Source of the DNA: Flavobacterium azooxidireducens
Lineage (GTDB): Bacteria; Bacteroidota; Bacteroidia; Flavobacteriales; Flavobacteriaceae
Assembly (NCBI RefSeq): GCF_023195775.1
Contig: NZ_CP096205.1
Location: 2,606,001-2,670,000, forward strand
Length of the DNA: 64,000 nt
Reading direction: 5' to 3'
A program made the translations under genes and the position numbers. Shown here in pieces: positions 43,921-52,871 of the stretch. The first letter of the stretch is position 1. Each line of letters starts with the position of its first letter. The notes below the pieces were generated by a model that was not told the DNA's origin, did not search any database, and was given only the letters and a program-made list of their open reading frames with translations.

Positions 43921-45549
43921 CTAACTATCTCTTTTCTTTTCCGCTTCTTGTTCTTCCAACGTTTCTTTTCGAACTTCCATGGGGAGATTTTCTTTTTCGT
44001 CTTCCGCTTTTTTCTCCTCGATCATTTTTTGTTCATATTCATTTTCTTCAGGAGGAAAAATATCGTCTTTTGTTTTTATTCGTTCATCGCCACGCCAAAT
44101 GAATCCTTTTAGTTTTCTGGCATTTTCGGGGAGTTCTGCTTCGGGATAAATTTCTCCTTCAATTTGTTTTATAAATGTAATGGTTTCAATTTGATTTTCA
44201 TCAAGTATCATATTGATACTACTACTTTTGCTTTTGTTGATGCCAATGAGCTCTTGCAAATCATTTCGCATGTAATAAATCACTTCGGTATTTTTTATCA
44301 CATCTACTTCATATAATTTATTATCTCTGAATTTGCCATAGAGATTTAAACCTTTCACTTGATTATAGCCGGTGCCAATGGTATCTTTTGAAGCGATAAA
44401 TGTATTGTTTAGAACCTTCAAGGAATCGAGCTTTTCTGTTTCTTTATTGGAAATTAAGTGCATGATATCACCCGTCATTTGGTTGTCAAAATTCCACATG
44501 ACTGGATTTTTTATTAATTTAGTAATACCAGTTTTTTCGTCGGAATGAAGCGAATCACATTTTCCACTCATGTCGATTTTAAAAAAACGAACATTATTAA
44601 AAGCTCTTACGACACGATTTTCGGGTTTTCCGGTTACGATTAATTTTTTTCCGTGAATGTATAATGTATCTTTTTCCACCAAAGTCATCGCAACAGCTCT
44701 TTTGGTCATCATTAATGAGTCTTTAAGTTTATAAACTTCCCCATAATGACCTTTTACAATACTATTGTTGATGGAATCGGTGACTTTTACATTTCGGGTG
44801 GCTGAGGCAAATTCGCGATTTCGATCATAATACAAACTATCTCCTTCAATCAATCTATTGTTGTATTTGATGTAGGAGTTTTTTACAAAATGAGAAAAGT
44901 TTTTCTTCGTATCATAAAAACCTTTTTCGGTGTAAATATAATTTGCTTCGCTAGTAATGGTTGATGGACCAAAAAGATAGGCGTGACCTACATTTTCATA
45001 GTAGTCCAAATGATTGGTTTTGATTACATATTTTGGATTAGTAATGGTTACAGCGTTTCGAAACTGATACATTTTTCGCTGAATTACATAAGTTCCAGCT
45101 TGGCTAACCAACGTATTTTCTTTATCTGTAATTGTTCCGCCGGTTTTGTAAAAAGCTTGTTGAGAATTACGGTCAAAATTCAGAACTTCTGTTTTTAAAG
45201 TAGAGCTTGGCGAACTCATAATCACATTTCCGGAAGCGTAGGCTTGTTTGTTTTCTCCATTATATTCGGCATATGTACTGGTCATTGTGATGGTATCGCC
45301 TTGAATCATTCGTACATCGCCAAACGCTTTGATATAATTTTCTTTTTTAAATAAATAGGCTTTGTTGCAGAACATAACCGCTCCGTCATGACTAACTCGA
45401 ACATTTCCGGTTAGTAAAACAGCATCGGGGTATAAATCTTCATCTACATCAAAAAATTCGGAGTATTCCACAAAGATTTCTTTGCTTTTTTGTCCCCAAC
45501 TTTGTTGAAAGCTCATCAAACAGAAAACGATAAAAAGAATAGTTCTCAA
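43921..45549 (-). CDS. OstA-like (LptA-domain) secreted protein
   Basis: 542 residues with a signal peptide (RTILFIVFCLMSFQQSWGQ) and a chain of OstA/LptA beta-jellyroll units, seen as LTGNVRVSHDGAVMFCNKA, KAFGDVRMIQGDTITMTS and AYASGNVIMSS. It probably binds lipopolysaccharide in the periplasm during transport to the outer membrane. The C-terminal 50 residues are highly charged (KKAEDEKENLPMEVRKE). The start is TTG at 45549; a -7 box TAATTTTG (45564-45571, minus) lies 14 bases upstream, and no ATG precedes the signal peptide. Confidence 0.85.
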   Translation of the reverse strand: MRTILFIVFCLMSFQQSWGQKSKEIFVEYSEFFDVDEDLYPDAVLLTGNVRVSHDGAVMFCNKAYLFKKENYIKAFGDVRMIQGDTITMTSTYAEYNGENKQAYASGNVIMSSPSSTLKTEVLNFDRNSQQAFYKTGGTITDKENTLVSQAGTYVIQRKMYQFRNAVTITNPKYVIKTNHLDYYENVGHAYLFGPSTITSEANYIYTEKGFYDTKKNFSHFVKNSYIKYNNRLIEGDSLYYDRNREFASATRNVKVTDSINNSIVKGHYGEVYKLKDSLMMTKRAVAMTLVEKDTLYIHGKKLIVTGKPENRVVRAFNNVRFFKIDMSGKCDSLHSDEKTGITKLIKNPVMWNFDNQMTGDIMHLISNKETEKLDSLKVLNNTFIASKDTIGTGYNQVKGLNLYGKFRDNKLYEVDVIKNTEVIYYMRNDLQELIGINKSKSSSINMILDENQIETITFIKQIEGEIYPEAELPENARKLKGFIWRGDERIKTKDDIFPPEENEYEQKMIEEKKAEDEKENLPMEVRKETLEEQEAEKKRDS

Positions 45550-45563
45550 AAGTATATTTTTGC

Positions 45564-45571
45564 CAAAATTA
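45564..45571 (-). promoter_or_regulatory. -7 box of the OstA-like gene
   Basis: The minus strand reads TAATTTTG, 14 bases before the TTG start codon at 45549, predicting a leader of about 8 bases. Confidence 0.45.
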
Positions 45572-45645
45572 CTAAAAATGAGGTAAGGACAAGATGTGTT
45601 AAGAATTATTTAGGTAGAAAATGCCATTTTTACCATTTATAAACC

Positions 45646-45675
45646 TTGCTTTATCTTTAAAAAAAGTTATTTTTG
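45646..45675 (+). promoter_or_regulatory. Promoter of the small membrane protein and lipoprotein pair
   Basis: TTG (45646-45648), a 19-base spacer and TATTTTTG (45668-45675) match the consensus closely. The ATG at 45700 lies 24 bases downstream. An in-frame TTG inside the -7 box (45673) is therefore not the start. Confidence 0.7.
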
Positions 45676-45699
45676 AAGGAAGAACCAACTTATACAACT

Positions 45700-46032
45700 A
45701 TGCTTAGTTTGCTTTTTATCTATTTTTTGGGAAAATCGTTTTATTCACTTGCAGAAAAGCATAAGCAAAACGAATGGCTTTATGCAATTCTTGGCGTTTT
45801 ATCCTATTATGTGGCAACTTTTCTATTTGCATTTATTCTGATTGGATTAGAATTGCTTTTTTCTTTAGGGATTGAAGAATATTCAGATAAAGCTTTTGGT
45901 TTTATCACGATTCCGTTTGGATTATTGGGTTGTTGGGGATTTTATAAACTTTTAGAACACAAATGGAAGAACATGATTCAAGTAGAAATTGAAACCATTG
46001 ATGAAATAGGCAAAAACCAAAACGAAGAATAA
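45700..46032 (+). CDS. Small membrane protein, unknown function
   Basis: 110 residues from the ATG at 45700. Three hydrophobic segments are visible, at about residues 1-15, 29-55 and 65-82, and the C-terminus is charged. The start is set by the promoter just upstream. It is 15 bp before a lipoprotein gene, so they share a transcript. I recognise no domain; the middle segment is rich in Leu and Phe. Confidence 0.65.
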   Translation: MLSLLFIYFLGKSFYSLAEKHKQNEWLYAILGVLSYYVATFLFAFILIGLELLFSLGIEEYSDKAFGFITIPFGLLGCWGFYKLLEHKWKNMIQVEIETIDEIGKNQNEE

Positions 46033-46047
46033 CCTCACTTAATTTTT

Positions 46048-46920
46048 ATGAAGCTTTTCAAATTATCTATATTGTATTTTATTTTGTTTATTTCTTGTTC
46101 GTCTAAAACGGATTCAGGAGAAAAAATTGCAACTCTTTTTGATTTTCCAAAAGATATAAGCGAAGTTTCAGGCATAACATTCCATAATAATTTGATTTGG
46201 AGTATTCAAGATAGTGGCAACTCGAATGAGATTTATGGTTTTGATGAAACCGGAAAAGTAGTAGAACAAATTGAAGTTCAAAATGCAGAGAATATTGACA
46301 GGGAAGCAATCACTTCAGACAAGCAAGGAAATCTTTACATAGGTGATTTTGGTAATAATGACAACGATAGAAAAGATTTAGTCATTTACAAATTAGCATC
46401 TTCAGACTACAGCGAAGTTTCAGAAAAAATCACTTTTTACTATCCTGAACAAACTGATTTTCCGGCTAAGAAAAAAGAAAAATTATATGATTGTGAAGCC
46501 TTTTTTCTCTATCAAAATGCATTTTATTTATTTACCAAAAACCGAAGCAAAGGTTTTGATGGAACGACATTAATTTATAAAATTCCGGCTGTCGCAGGAA
46601 ATCATCCGGCACAATTTATTGGTAAGTTTAAAACCTGTTCTAATTATAATTCTTGTGTAATTACCGGAGCAGCTATTAGTCCAAATGAAAAGCAAATTGC
46701 ATTATTAGGACATGATCGTGTTTGGTTGATTGAAAATTTTAAAGGTGATGATTTTCTTTCGGGAACTACTATTTCTGAGTTAGAATTGAATCATTACAGC
46801 CAAAAAGAAGGCATTTGTTTTAAAGACAATGAAACACTTTTTATAGCCGATGAGCGAAGCAAAAAAATAGGAGGGAAGCTGTATGAAGTTTCTCTTTCAA
46901 CCTTAAAAAGTTCCAACTAA
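46048..46920 (+). CDS. Beta-propeller-like lipoprotein, unknown function
   Basis: 290 residues. The signal sequence ends in FISC (lipobox), followed by SSKTDSG. The rest shows propeller-like repeats (EVSGITFHNNLIWSIQDSG, DREAITSDKQGNLYIGDFG, DCEAFFLYQNAFYLFTKN), a pattern resembling SdiA-regulated/YjiK-like proteins. It is likely an outer-membrane lipoprotein that binds a ligand or partner. Its 3' end overlaps the convergent PAP2 gene by 18 bp. The function is unknown. Confidence 0.75.
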   Translation: MKLFKLSILYFILFISCSSKTDSGEKIATLFDFPKDISEVSGITFHNNLIWSIQDSGNSNEIYGFDETGKVVEQIEVQNAENIDREAITSDKQGNLYIGDFGNNDNDRKDLVIYKLASSDYSEVSEKITFYYPEQTDFPAKKKEKLYDCEAFFLYQNAFYLFTKNRSKGFDGTTLIYKIPAVAGNHPAQFIGKFKTCSNYNSCVITGAAISPNEKQIALLGHDRVWLIENFKGDDFLSGTTISELELNHYSQKEGICFKDNETLFIADERSKKIGGKLYEVSLSTLKSSN

Positions 46921-47796
46921 TCCCAATTGATTGTGCCCCATTCTCAAATTCCAGGAAATTTTATTTTTTCTTTCTTCGGGATTGAGTTTATATTTATTGT
47001 CTCTTTTTAGATAAGAATCCACACATTCCACAATGGCCACACTCATCACTGTACTTAAAAATACATCGGAAGCCCAGTGTGCTCCTTGCCAAATTCTGGA
47101 TACAGGGGACACCATTCCTAAAGCATAAAAGCCTCCTTTTATCCAAGGACTACTAAATTGTTTAGATAATGCATAACAAGTGGTGACTGATAATGCCGTG
47201 TGTCCCGAAGGGAAAGAACTAAAAGCCGGAGTGCCGTTAAAAGGATCAAAATAATCGTGTCCTAGTCCAGTGCTGGGTCTTGCACGTCCGGCAACTGTTT
47301 TCATAACTTGTTGCAGTAACCCGCTCACACTGGCAGATGTTATCATAAGGACACCGGTGTAGCGAATTTTTTCATTATTTGAGAGTAAACCAACCAAATA
47401 AACACTTCCTGTTAAACCATAATTTACCAATGGTTTTCCAAATCTAAAACCAAATTCACTCACAGAATGTGGAATGTCTTTATCTTGTCTTCTAAAAAAA
47501 TTACTTATTTCTTCATCTGAAAGATATAAAATTCCGGTTCCAACCAACGTTCCGCCAAAATAAGCAAAGTCTTTTTTGTCCCATCGCGTGGGTTGTGCAA
47601 ACGTGTAAAGAAATCCGTTTGCACCATTTCGAGCATCATATTTTAGTTTTTGCCAAATGGTCTCTTTTACAATTGTATCATTTTTAATTTCGCTAAAAAC
47701 AAGTGTGTCGCGTTGAATGGATAAGGTATCCGTTTGGGCATAAATAAAATGTTGACAGGCAAAAAATACAATAAAAAGTTTGATGAATTTATCCAT
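46903..47796 (-). CDS. PAP2-type phosphatase (lipid phosphatase family)
   Basis: 297 residues with a signal peptide and several membrane helices. The three PAP2 motifs are intact: K166 to R173-P174 (KTVAGRARP), PSGH at 196-199, and SR at 233-234 with His240 and Asp244 (SRIWQGAHWASD). It should dephosphorylate a lipid phosphate such as undecaprenyl pyrophosphate, phosphatidate or a lipid A phosphate on the periplasmic side. It starts 15 bp after the stop of the large metallophosphoesterase gene on the same strand, so the two form an operon. Confidence 0.9.
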   Translation of the reverse strand: MDKFIKLFIVFFACQHFIYAQTDTLSIQRDTLVFSEIKNDTIVKETIWQKLKYDARNGANGFLYTFAQPTRWDKKDFAYFGGTLVGTGILYLSDEEISNFFRRQDKDIPHSVSEFGFRFGKPLVNYGLTGSVYLVGLLSNNEKIRYTGVLMITSASVSGLLQQVMKTVAGRARPSTGLGHDYFDPFNGTPAFSSFPSGHTALSVTTCYALSKQFSSPWIKGGFYALGMVSPVSRIWQGAHWASDVFLSTVMSVAIVECVDSYLKRDNKYKLNPEERKNKISWNLRMGHNQLGLVGTF

Positions 47797-47810
47797 AAAT
47801 TTAATAAAAA

Positions 47811-50800
47811 TTAAAATCCAAATCCTAGTCCAAAGGCAATTCTGTTTCCGTCTTGGCTGTTAAAAAAAGTTAGACGGGCTGTTACTAAATCTAATCCGTT
47901 AAGCCAAATTCCACCACCCACAGATTGATGCCATTTGTTTGAATCTTCTCCATCCAACCAAACTCTTCCATAATCATATCCGCCTAGAATTCCGTAACTC
48001 ATTGGGACAATACTTTTTATTTTGCCAATATTCCAACGTAAATCAGTGCTTTGAAAGAAAGATTGTTTTCCGAGAAAGCGTTCGTTTCTGTAACCTCTCA
48101 AATCATAATCGCCTCCCAAGGTTGCTCCTTGATAGAATTCAAAATTGTTATTCAAAAGCATTTTTCCTTTCAATAACGTTCCGAGTACTAATTTATTGGA
48201 TTTGGTTAATTTATGACTAAATCCTAATTCACTTTCTAAATAAGTAAAATTTCTTTTTGAATCGGATAAATTGGTTTTCCATGTTCCTTGAATCGAAAAT
48301 AGCATTCCAATTGTTGGATTGGCTTCGCGATCATAATTTTTAAAAGCATAGTTGAATGAAACTCCGGCAAATTGCTGGTAGTCAAAAACTTCAGGATTGA
48401 TAGCTCCGGGTTCGTTGATAAAACGATTGGAAGTTCCTTCCACTTCAATGTTTTCAAAGGAAGTTTGAATGGTAACTTCACTTCCAAATCGGCCCACATA
48501 TTTAAGTGAAGGAGCAAATTTAAGAATTTGAATTCGAACACGATTATAATCCATTCCTTCTTCACTGTCAAAATTTTCAGTTTCATTTCCGTAACCAAAA
48601 TAATTGATGCTGAAATTTGGAGTAGTATAACGGGCTTCCATTTCTAAATTCCATTTGCCAATTATTCGGGTAAAACTATTTTTATAACCTAATTCTACAC
48701 CTTCGGTGGCAAAATAATAATTGGCACTCAAATTATGCTTGGCGGTGTAAGGATTGTTAATAAAACCTTGTTTAACATAACTATACGTTCCGCCAATTTT
48801 TACACCATCATCCGGATTAAAACCAATCATAGGTAATAGAAATGTATGATTGTATTTGGGTTTTTTGTAATGGTATTCATTTAGTTCATAATCATCTTTT
48901 AAATGAATTGCCGTGCAGTTTTCAGCATTTACATTGTTTTTCTTTGATTTATAATCGTAGATTTTTACTTTTTTACCGTTTTCAACCACATAATTATCAT
49001 GATTTTGTCCGCCAATTAATCGGATGATGATGTTGTTTTTGGCTTTTCCTTTTACTTCAAATTGATCGTCGTCATCCAAGCCATAAATCCAAATTTCTTT
49101 GGTTTGTTTTTTATTATAGGTTTTCGAAAATTGAAATTCTTCGCCGTCTTTTTTCAATCGAAACCATGAAACTTTTGTATTTCCTTCGGATAAACGTTCA
49201 ATTAGAAATTTGTCTTTTTTATCGGTTCCTGTCAGAATTATTCTTTTTTGAAGTAAATCATAATAACTCAAAGCAAAATTTTCCAATCCTTTTTTTCTGA
49301 ATTTTAGTTTGGTTTTAATTTCGTTTGTTGTTTCATCGTCTTTTATTTCTAAAGGCAATTTGGAAAATGCTTCATCAATCGCTTCATCAGTCAATTCACT
49401 GATGATATAATTTGCCTGTTTTTTCCAATCGTCTTCTGTTGCATTTTTAATAAAAGCCACATCTAAGCTATGTGCCGAAAAGTTGAACCATTTTTCACTT
49501 GGATAATCAGCTTCAAAATTGGTAATATGTCTAACGCCTGGAATGTTGAGTAGTAAACTAATTAAGTTACCATCCACTTTTGCAAAAGCTTGATCACGAT
49601 CTCTTGGAATGGGTTTGTAAATTACTTTGTCACCTTGTTCAAATTCCGACCAACGCCATTGGTCTTGGTGTCTGTCCCAATCGCCAATGAGCATATCAAA
49701 CAAACGAGCTTTGATGTAGGCTTGTTCATCCACTTGGTATTTTTCATCTTTTCGGATGTTGGCCAAAACGTCGTCTGTTCCTAGAATGGCTCGTGGTTTT
49801 CCATAGCTTTCTAAATCGAGGTGTTCGTCTGTTTGACGTTCTTCTACCAAATATAATTTATCGCCAAACGAATCATTAAATTTCCCTAATCGGTTTTGTT
49901 TTGGGATAAAATACAGTTTAGGATTACTGTGATAAATGCCAATTTTATCTGCTAAATTTCCAATGATAAATGGTGTGAAAGGATGTCCGGAAGTATAAAA
50001 ATCATAAATAAATTCTTCTGCATAGGTATCTTGAAATCCAGCCACGGCATTTTGATCTCTAAAAATAGATTGTAAAAAGCGAGGTGCATTTTTCTTTAAG
50101 GCACGCATGACATAATCTTTTCCGTTTTTATCTTCTAATCGAAGCGATTCCGATTGATTTCCACCACCTGAAATAGTAGGGGTTAATCCTCCATAAAGCG
50201 TGTCAAGTTGAACTGATTTGGCTTCAATGGGTAAACCGTAATAGGGTCTGTAATGTTCTCCCCAAAGAAATTTATAAAACTTACTTTTTTGTGTTGATTC
50301 AGTAGAATAAATAGATGCTTGAATAGTTTTTTCGTTGTTTTCGATGAAATTGGTATTTATTAAACCTTCATTTGGACTTGGAAGATAAACTTCATGAATC
50401 TTTTTTAATTCACTTTCTTCTGAGCTGAAATAGGTTAATAAAGCGGATTGATTTTCAAAAACTTCTAATTTACTATATCCAAATCCGCCAAAAGAAAAAT
50501 CGTTTGCTCCAACAGCTTTAGCTGCTTCGCGTTTAGAAGCTGCTCCACTGATTACTTGTTTTATACCATCATTTTCAATGTATTGCAAATTGTGTTCGTG
50601 ACCGGAAACCACTAAAACATTATTCCGGTTTTGAATCATCGGTTTGATGTTGTTGATGAGGTTTCGATACACTTTGTTTTGCAAATCCTGCGGACTGGCT
50701 CCGGTTGTTTTTCGTAAAAGATTGATTAGTGAGCCAATTATGGGTAATGGAATAGTGTTTTTGATTGGATAAAGGTGCTTTTTTGCCGAAAAAACGCCAC

Positions 50801-51539
50801 CATGCGGACCGTGACTCATTAACGGATGGTGAATGGCCAAAATGGTGAATTTATTTTGATTTTTGTTGATTTCACTTTTCAGTTCGTCAAAAAATTCTAA
50901 TCGGGTTCTGATGTCGCAATCGTCATTCATGGTTGGGTGTTTGTCCCAATCTTGTAGAAACCATTCGCTATCTACCACAATCAAACCAATTTGGTCATTT
51001 ATTTTTACGGTTTCGATGGCACACCCTTTTCTGGGTAGAAATGCTTTTTTTTCATTCAAATACGTTGTGACATATTTTTCTTGTTCGTTTAATCCTTTCA
51101 AACCATTATACCAATCGTGATTGCCAGGCATAAAGATGGTCCTCCCTTTAAATTTTTTAGCGATTTCCAATTGAAGGGTTAATTTTTCTTCGGCATCGGC
51201 TCTGGTTGGATCATTTTGCTCGGCCGGCATTCCTTTGGGATAAATATTATCTCCCAAAAACAATAAAGTATTATTTTTATCCGTTGTGGAGACTTGACTT
51301 TCTAAAAATTTTAGTGTTTGTATCGTTTCGGGATTGGTTGTGTTTCCTGCATCGCCAATTAAGAAAAAAGTATGACTTATTTTGGAGCTGTCAATAATTT
51401 CTTGATGGGAAGAAATGGTGTCTTTTTTTCCGGTTTGAATCGAATGTGTTGCACAGGAAAACAAGAAAAAGGAGGGAAGTAAAACCAACCCTTTTTTATA
51501 ATTTGCAATTAGCTTAATGAAAACCCGAAACATTTTCAT
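47811..51539 (-). CDS. Lipoprotein metallophosphoesterase fused to a kinase-like region and outer-membrane beta-barrel
   Basis: 1242 residues. The lipobox is FLFSC (Cys29). Residues 55-370 form a calcineurin-like phosphoesterase with all metal motifs: IGDAGN (61-66), GDN (96-98), GNHD (139-142), HH (237-238) and GHEH (313-316). Residues about 440-760 are a separate domain with MRALKKN (Lys482/483), IGDWDRHQDQW (618-628) and PIPRDRDQAF (643-652). These resemble the lysine, DRH catalytic and metal-binding loops of Fam20/HipA/PI3-kinase-like folds; this is my inference. From about 880 onwards the sequence is a BamA/surface-antigen-like beta-barrel (LGGDYDLRGYRNERFLG, final F). The order is enzyme, kinase-like linker, barrel. 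It is divergent from the HD-PycTM gene and upstream of PAP2. Confidence 0.8.
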   Translation of the reverse strand: MKMFRVFIKLIANYKKGLVLLPSFFLFSCATHSIQTGKKDTISSHQEIIDSSKISHTFFLIGDAGNTTNPETIQTLKFLESQVSTTDKNNTLLFLGDNIYPKGMPAEQNDPTRADAEEKLTLQLEIAKKFKGRTIFMPGNHDWYNGLKGLNEQEKYVTTYLNEKKAFLPRKGCAIETVKINDQIGLIVVDSEWFLQDWDKHPTMNDDCDIRTRLEFFDELKSEINKNQNKFTILAIHHPLMSHGPHGGVFSAKKHLYPIKNTIPLPIIGSLINLLRKTTGASPQDLQNKVYRNLINNIKPMIQNRNNVLVVSGHEHNLQYIENDGIKQVISGAASKREAAKAVGANDFSFGGFGYSKLEVFENQSALLTYFSSEESELKKIHEVYLPSPNEGLINTNFIENNEKTIQASIYSTESTQKSKFYKFLWGEHYRPYYGLPIEAKSVQLDTLYGGLTPTISGGGNQSESLRLEDKNGKDYVMRALKKNAPRFLQSIFRDQNAVAGFQDTYAEEFIYDFYTSGHPFTPFIIGNLADKIGIYHSNPKLYFIPKQNRLGKFNDSFGDKLYLVEERQTDEHLDLESYGKPRAILGTDDVLANIRKDEKYQVDEQAYIKARLFDMLIGDWDRHQDQWRWSEFEQGDKVIYKPIPRDRDQAFAKVDGNLISLLLNIPGVRHITNFEADYPSEKWFNFSAHSLDVAFIKNATEDDWKKQANYIISELTDEAIDEAFSKLPLEIKDDETTNEIKTKLKFRKKGLENFALSYYDLLQKRIILTGTDKKDKFLIERLSEGNTKVSWFRLKKDGEEFQFSKTYNKKQTKEIWIYGLDDDDQFEVKGKAKNNIIIRLIGGQNHDNYVVENGKKVKIYDYKSKKNNVNAENCTAIHLKDDYELNEYHYKKPKYNHTFLLPMIGFNPDDGVKIGGTYSYVKQGFINNPYTAKHNLSANYYFATEGVELGYKNSFTRIIGKWNLEMEARYTTPNFSINYFGYGNETENFDSEEGMDYNRVRIQILKFAPSLKYVGRFGSEVTIQTSFENIEVEGTSNRFINEPGAINPEVFDYQQFAGVSFNYAFKNYDREANPTIGMLFSIQGTWKTNLSDSKRNFTYLESELGFSHKLTKSNKLVLGTLLKGKMLLNNNFEFYQGATLGGDYDLRGYRNERFLGKQSFFQSTDLRWNIGKIKSIVPMSYGILGGYDYGRVWLDGEDSNKWHQSVGGGIWLNGLDLVTARLTFFNSQDGNRIAFGLGFGF

Positions 51540-51566
51540 AATTTAGTAGAAAATAAAATTTAGTCT

Positions 51567-52748
51567 ATGAATTTGATCCAGCATGCGGAACAATATGTGT
51601 CAACTTTGTTAAAAGAGAAGTTGCCTTCTACTTTTGTTTATCATAATTTTAATCATACAGTTGGTGTTGTTCAGGCGATTACAAAAATTGCAAAGTATCA
51701 ACAAGTGAGTGACGAAGATACTAAAAAAATATTGATTGCTGCATGGTTTCATGATACAGGTTATATACATGGAACAGAAAAACATGAGGTTTCGAGTGTA
51801 CAAATTGCTTCTGTTTTTTTGAAGGAACAAAATTGCGATGAAAAGTTCATTTTAGATGTTTCTAATTTGATAATGGCTACTGTTTTTACGCATCAGCCTC
51901 AGAATGAATTAGAAGAAATTATTCGCGATGCCGATTACTTTCATTTTGCGAATGATAATTATTTAGCCATTTGCGAATTTTTGCGTGAAGAATGGCAGAC
52001 TACTTGTAAAAAAAGTTTTACGGATTTGGAATGGTCTAAAGAAAACTTGCAAATGCTTTCGCAAAAGCATCAATTTTATACTCCTTTTGCGTTAACTTTT
52101 TGGCAACCGATTAAGGAAAAGAACATTACTAGAATTGAGAAAAGAATTAAAAAACTCATGAATAATTTTGACCAAAATTCTACTGAAATTGTCAAAAAAC
52201 CAAAAGAAGAAAAACCGGAACGTGGTATTGATACTCTTTTTCGTGTTACACTTAATAATCACACTCGATTGAGTGAAATTGCCGATAGTAAAGCGAATAT
52301 TTTGCTTTCAGTTAATGCAATCATTATTTCAATTGTGTTGTCTGTTTTGATTCCGAAATTAGACAGTCCGAGTAATTCTCATTTAGTTACGCCAACTTTT
52401 GTTTTGGTTATGTTTAGTGTAGTTTCAATTATTTTTGCAATTCTTTCTACGCGACCAAAAGTAACTTCGGGGACATTTACTCAAAAAGACGTGGAAGAGC
52501 GAAAAGTGAATCTTTTGTTTTTTGGTAATTTTTATAAAATGCCATATAAAGACTATGAAAATGCAGTAAATGAAATGATGAAAGACCGCGAATATTTATA
52601 CAATTCGATGATTAAAGATTTGTATTATTTAGGTTTGGTTTTAGAAAGAAAATATCGTTTACTTCGAATAACTTACAACATTTTTATGGTTGGTATTATT
52701 GTTTCGGTGTTGACGTTTGTGATTGCGTTTAAGAACTCTGGGGTTTAG
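51567..52748 (+). CDS. HD-domain protein with Pycsar-type (PycTM) membrane effector domain
   Basis: 393 residues. Residues 1-195 are an HD-type phosphohydrolase domain: FVYHNFNH (His26/His30), WFHDTGYIHG (His62-Asp63) and IRDADYFHF (Asp121/Asp123) give the metal-binding pattern. A charged linker follows. Residues about 220-393 match the PycTM/DUF5706 effector domain: FRVTLNNHTRLSEIADSKAN, then membrane helices at about 249-264 and 276-293, a cytoplasmic loop with GNFYKMPYKDY, and a last helix at 370-388. PycTM is the pore-type effector of Pycsar phage defence, triggered by cCMP or cUMP. No pyrimidine cyclase is within 10 kb, so the signal partner is absent or distant. The HD domain may cleave the nucleotide. 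Confidence 0.82.
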   Translation: MNLIQHAEQYVSTLLKEKLPSTFVYHNFNHTVGVVQAITKIAKYQQVSDEDTKKILIAAWFHDTGYIHGTEKHEVSSVQIASVFLKEQNCDEKFILDVSNLIMATVFTHQPQNELEEIIRDADYFHFANDNYLAICEFLREEWQTTCKKSFTDLEWSKENLQMLSQKHQFYTPFALTFWQPIKEKNITRIEKRIKKLMNNFDQNSTEIVKKPKEEKPERGIDTLFRVTLNNHTRLSEIADSKANILLSVNAIIISIVLSVLIPKLDSPSNSHLVTPTFVLVMFSVVSIIFAILSTRPKVTSGTFTQKDVEERKVNLLFFGNFYKMPYKDYENAVNEMMKDREYLYNSMIKDLYYLGLVLERKYRLLRITYNIFMVGIIVSVLTFVIAFKNSGV

Positions 52749-52820
52749 TCCTCACCCCAACCTTTTCCATCCGCCTTCGGACGGGACAAGAAGGAGAGGG
52801 AGACGATGTGGTTAGAAATG
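52749..52820. repeat. GGAG/CTTCGG-type intergenic run after the HD-PycTM gene
   Basis: Directly after the stop the sequence reads CCTCACCCCAACC, then CCGCCTTCGGACGGG (a short hairpin, TCCGCCTTCGGA), then GAAGGAGAGGGAG. The pyrimidine-rich start and purine-rich end are partly complementary. It is locally GC-rich and has no coding potential. Confidence 0.45.
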
Positions 52821-52871
52821 CAATATTTTTGGTTTTAAACTTCTCGGATTTTTCTTAGTAGCACAATGCCC

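Noticed and set aside
45673-45699. Upstream TTG start for the 110-residue membrane protein
   Set aside because: It lies inside the -7 box of a TTG-N19-TATTTTTG promoter.
51567-52748. Complete Pycsar operon
   Set aside because: Only the effector-type domain is present; no pyrimidine cyclase gene is adjacent on either side.
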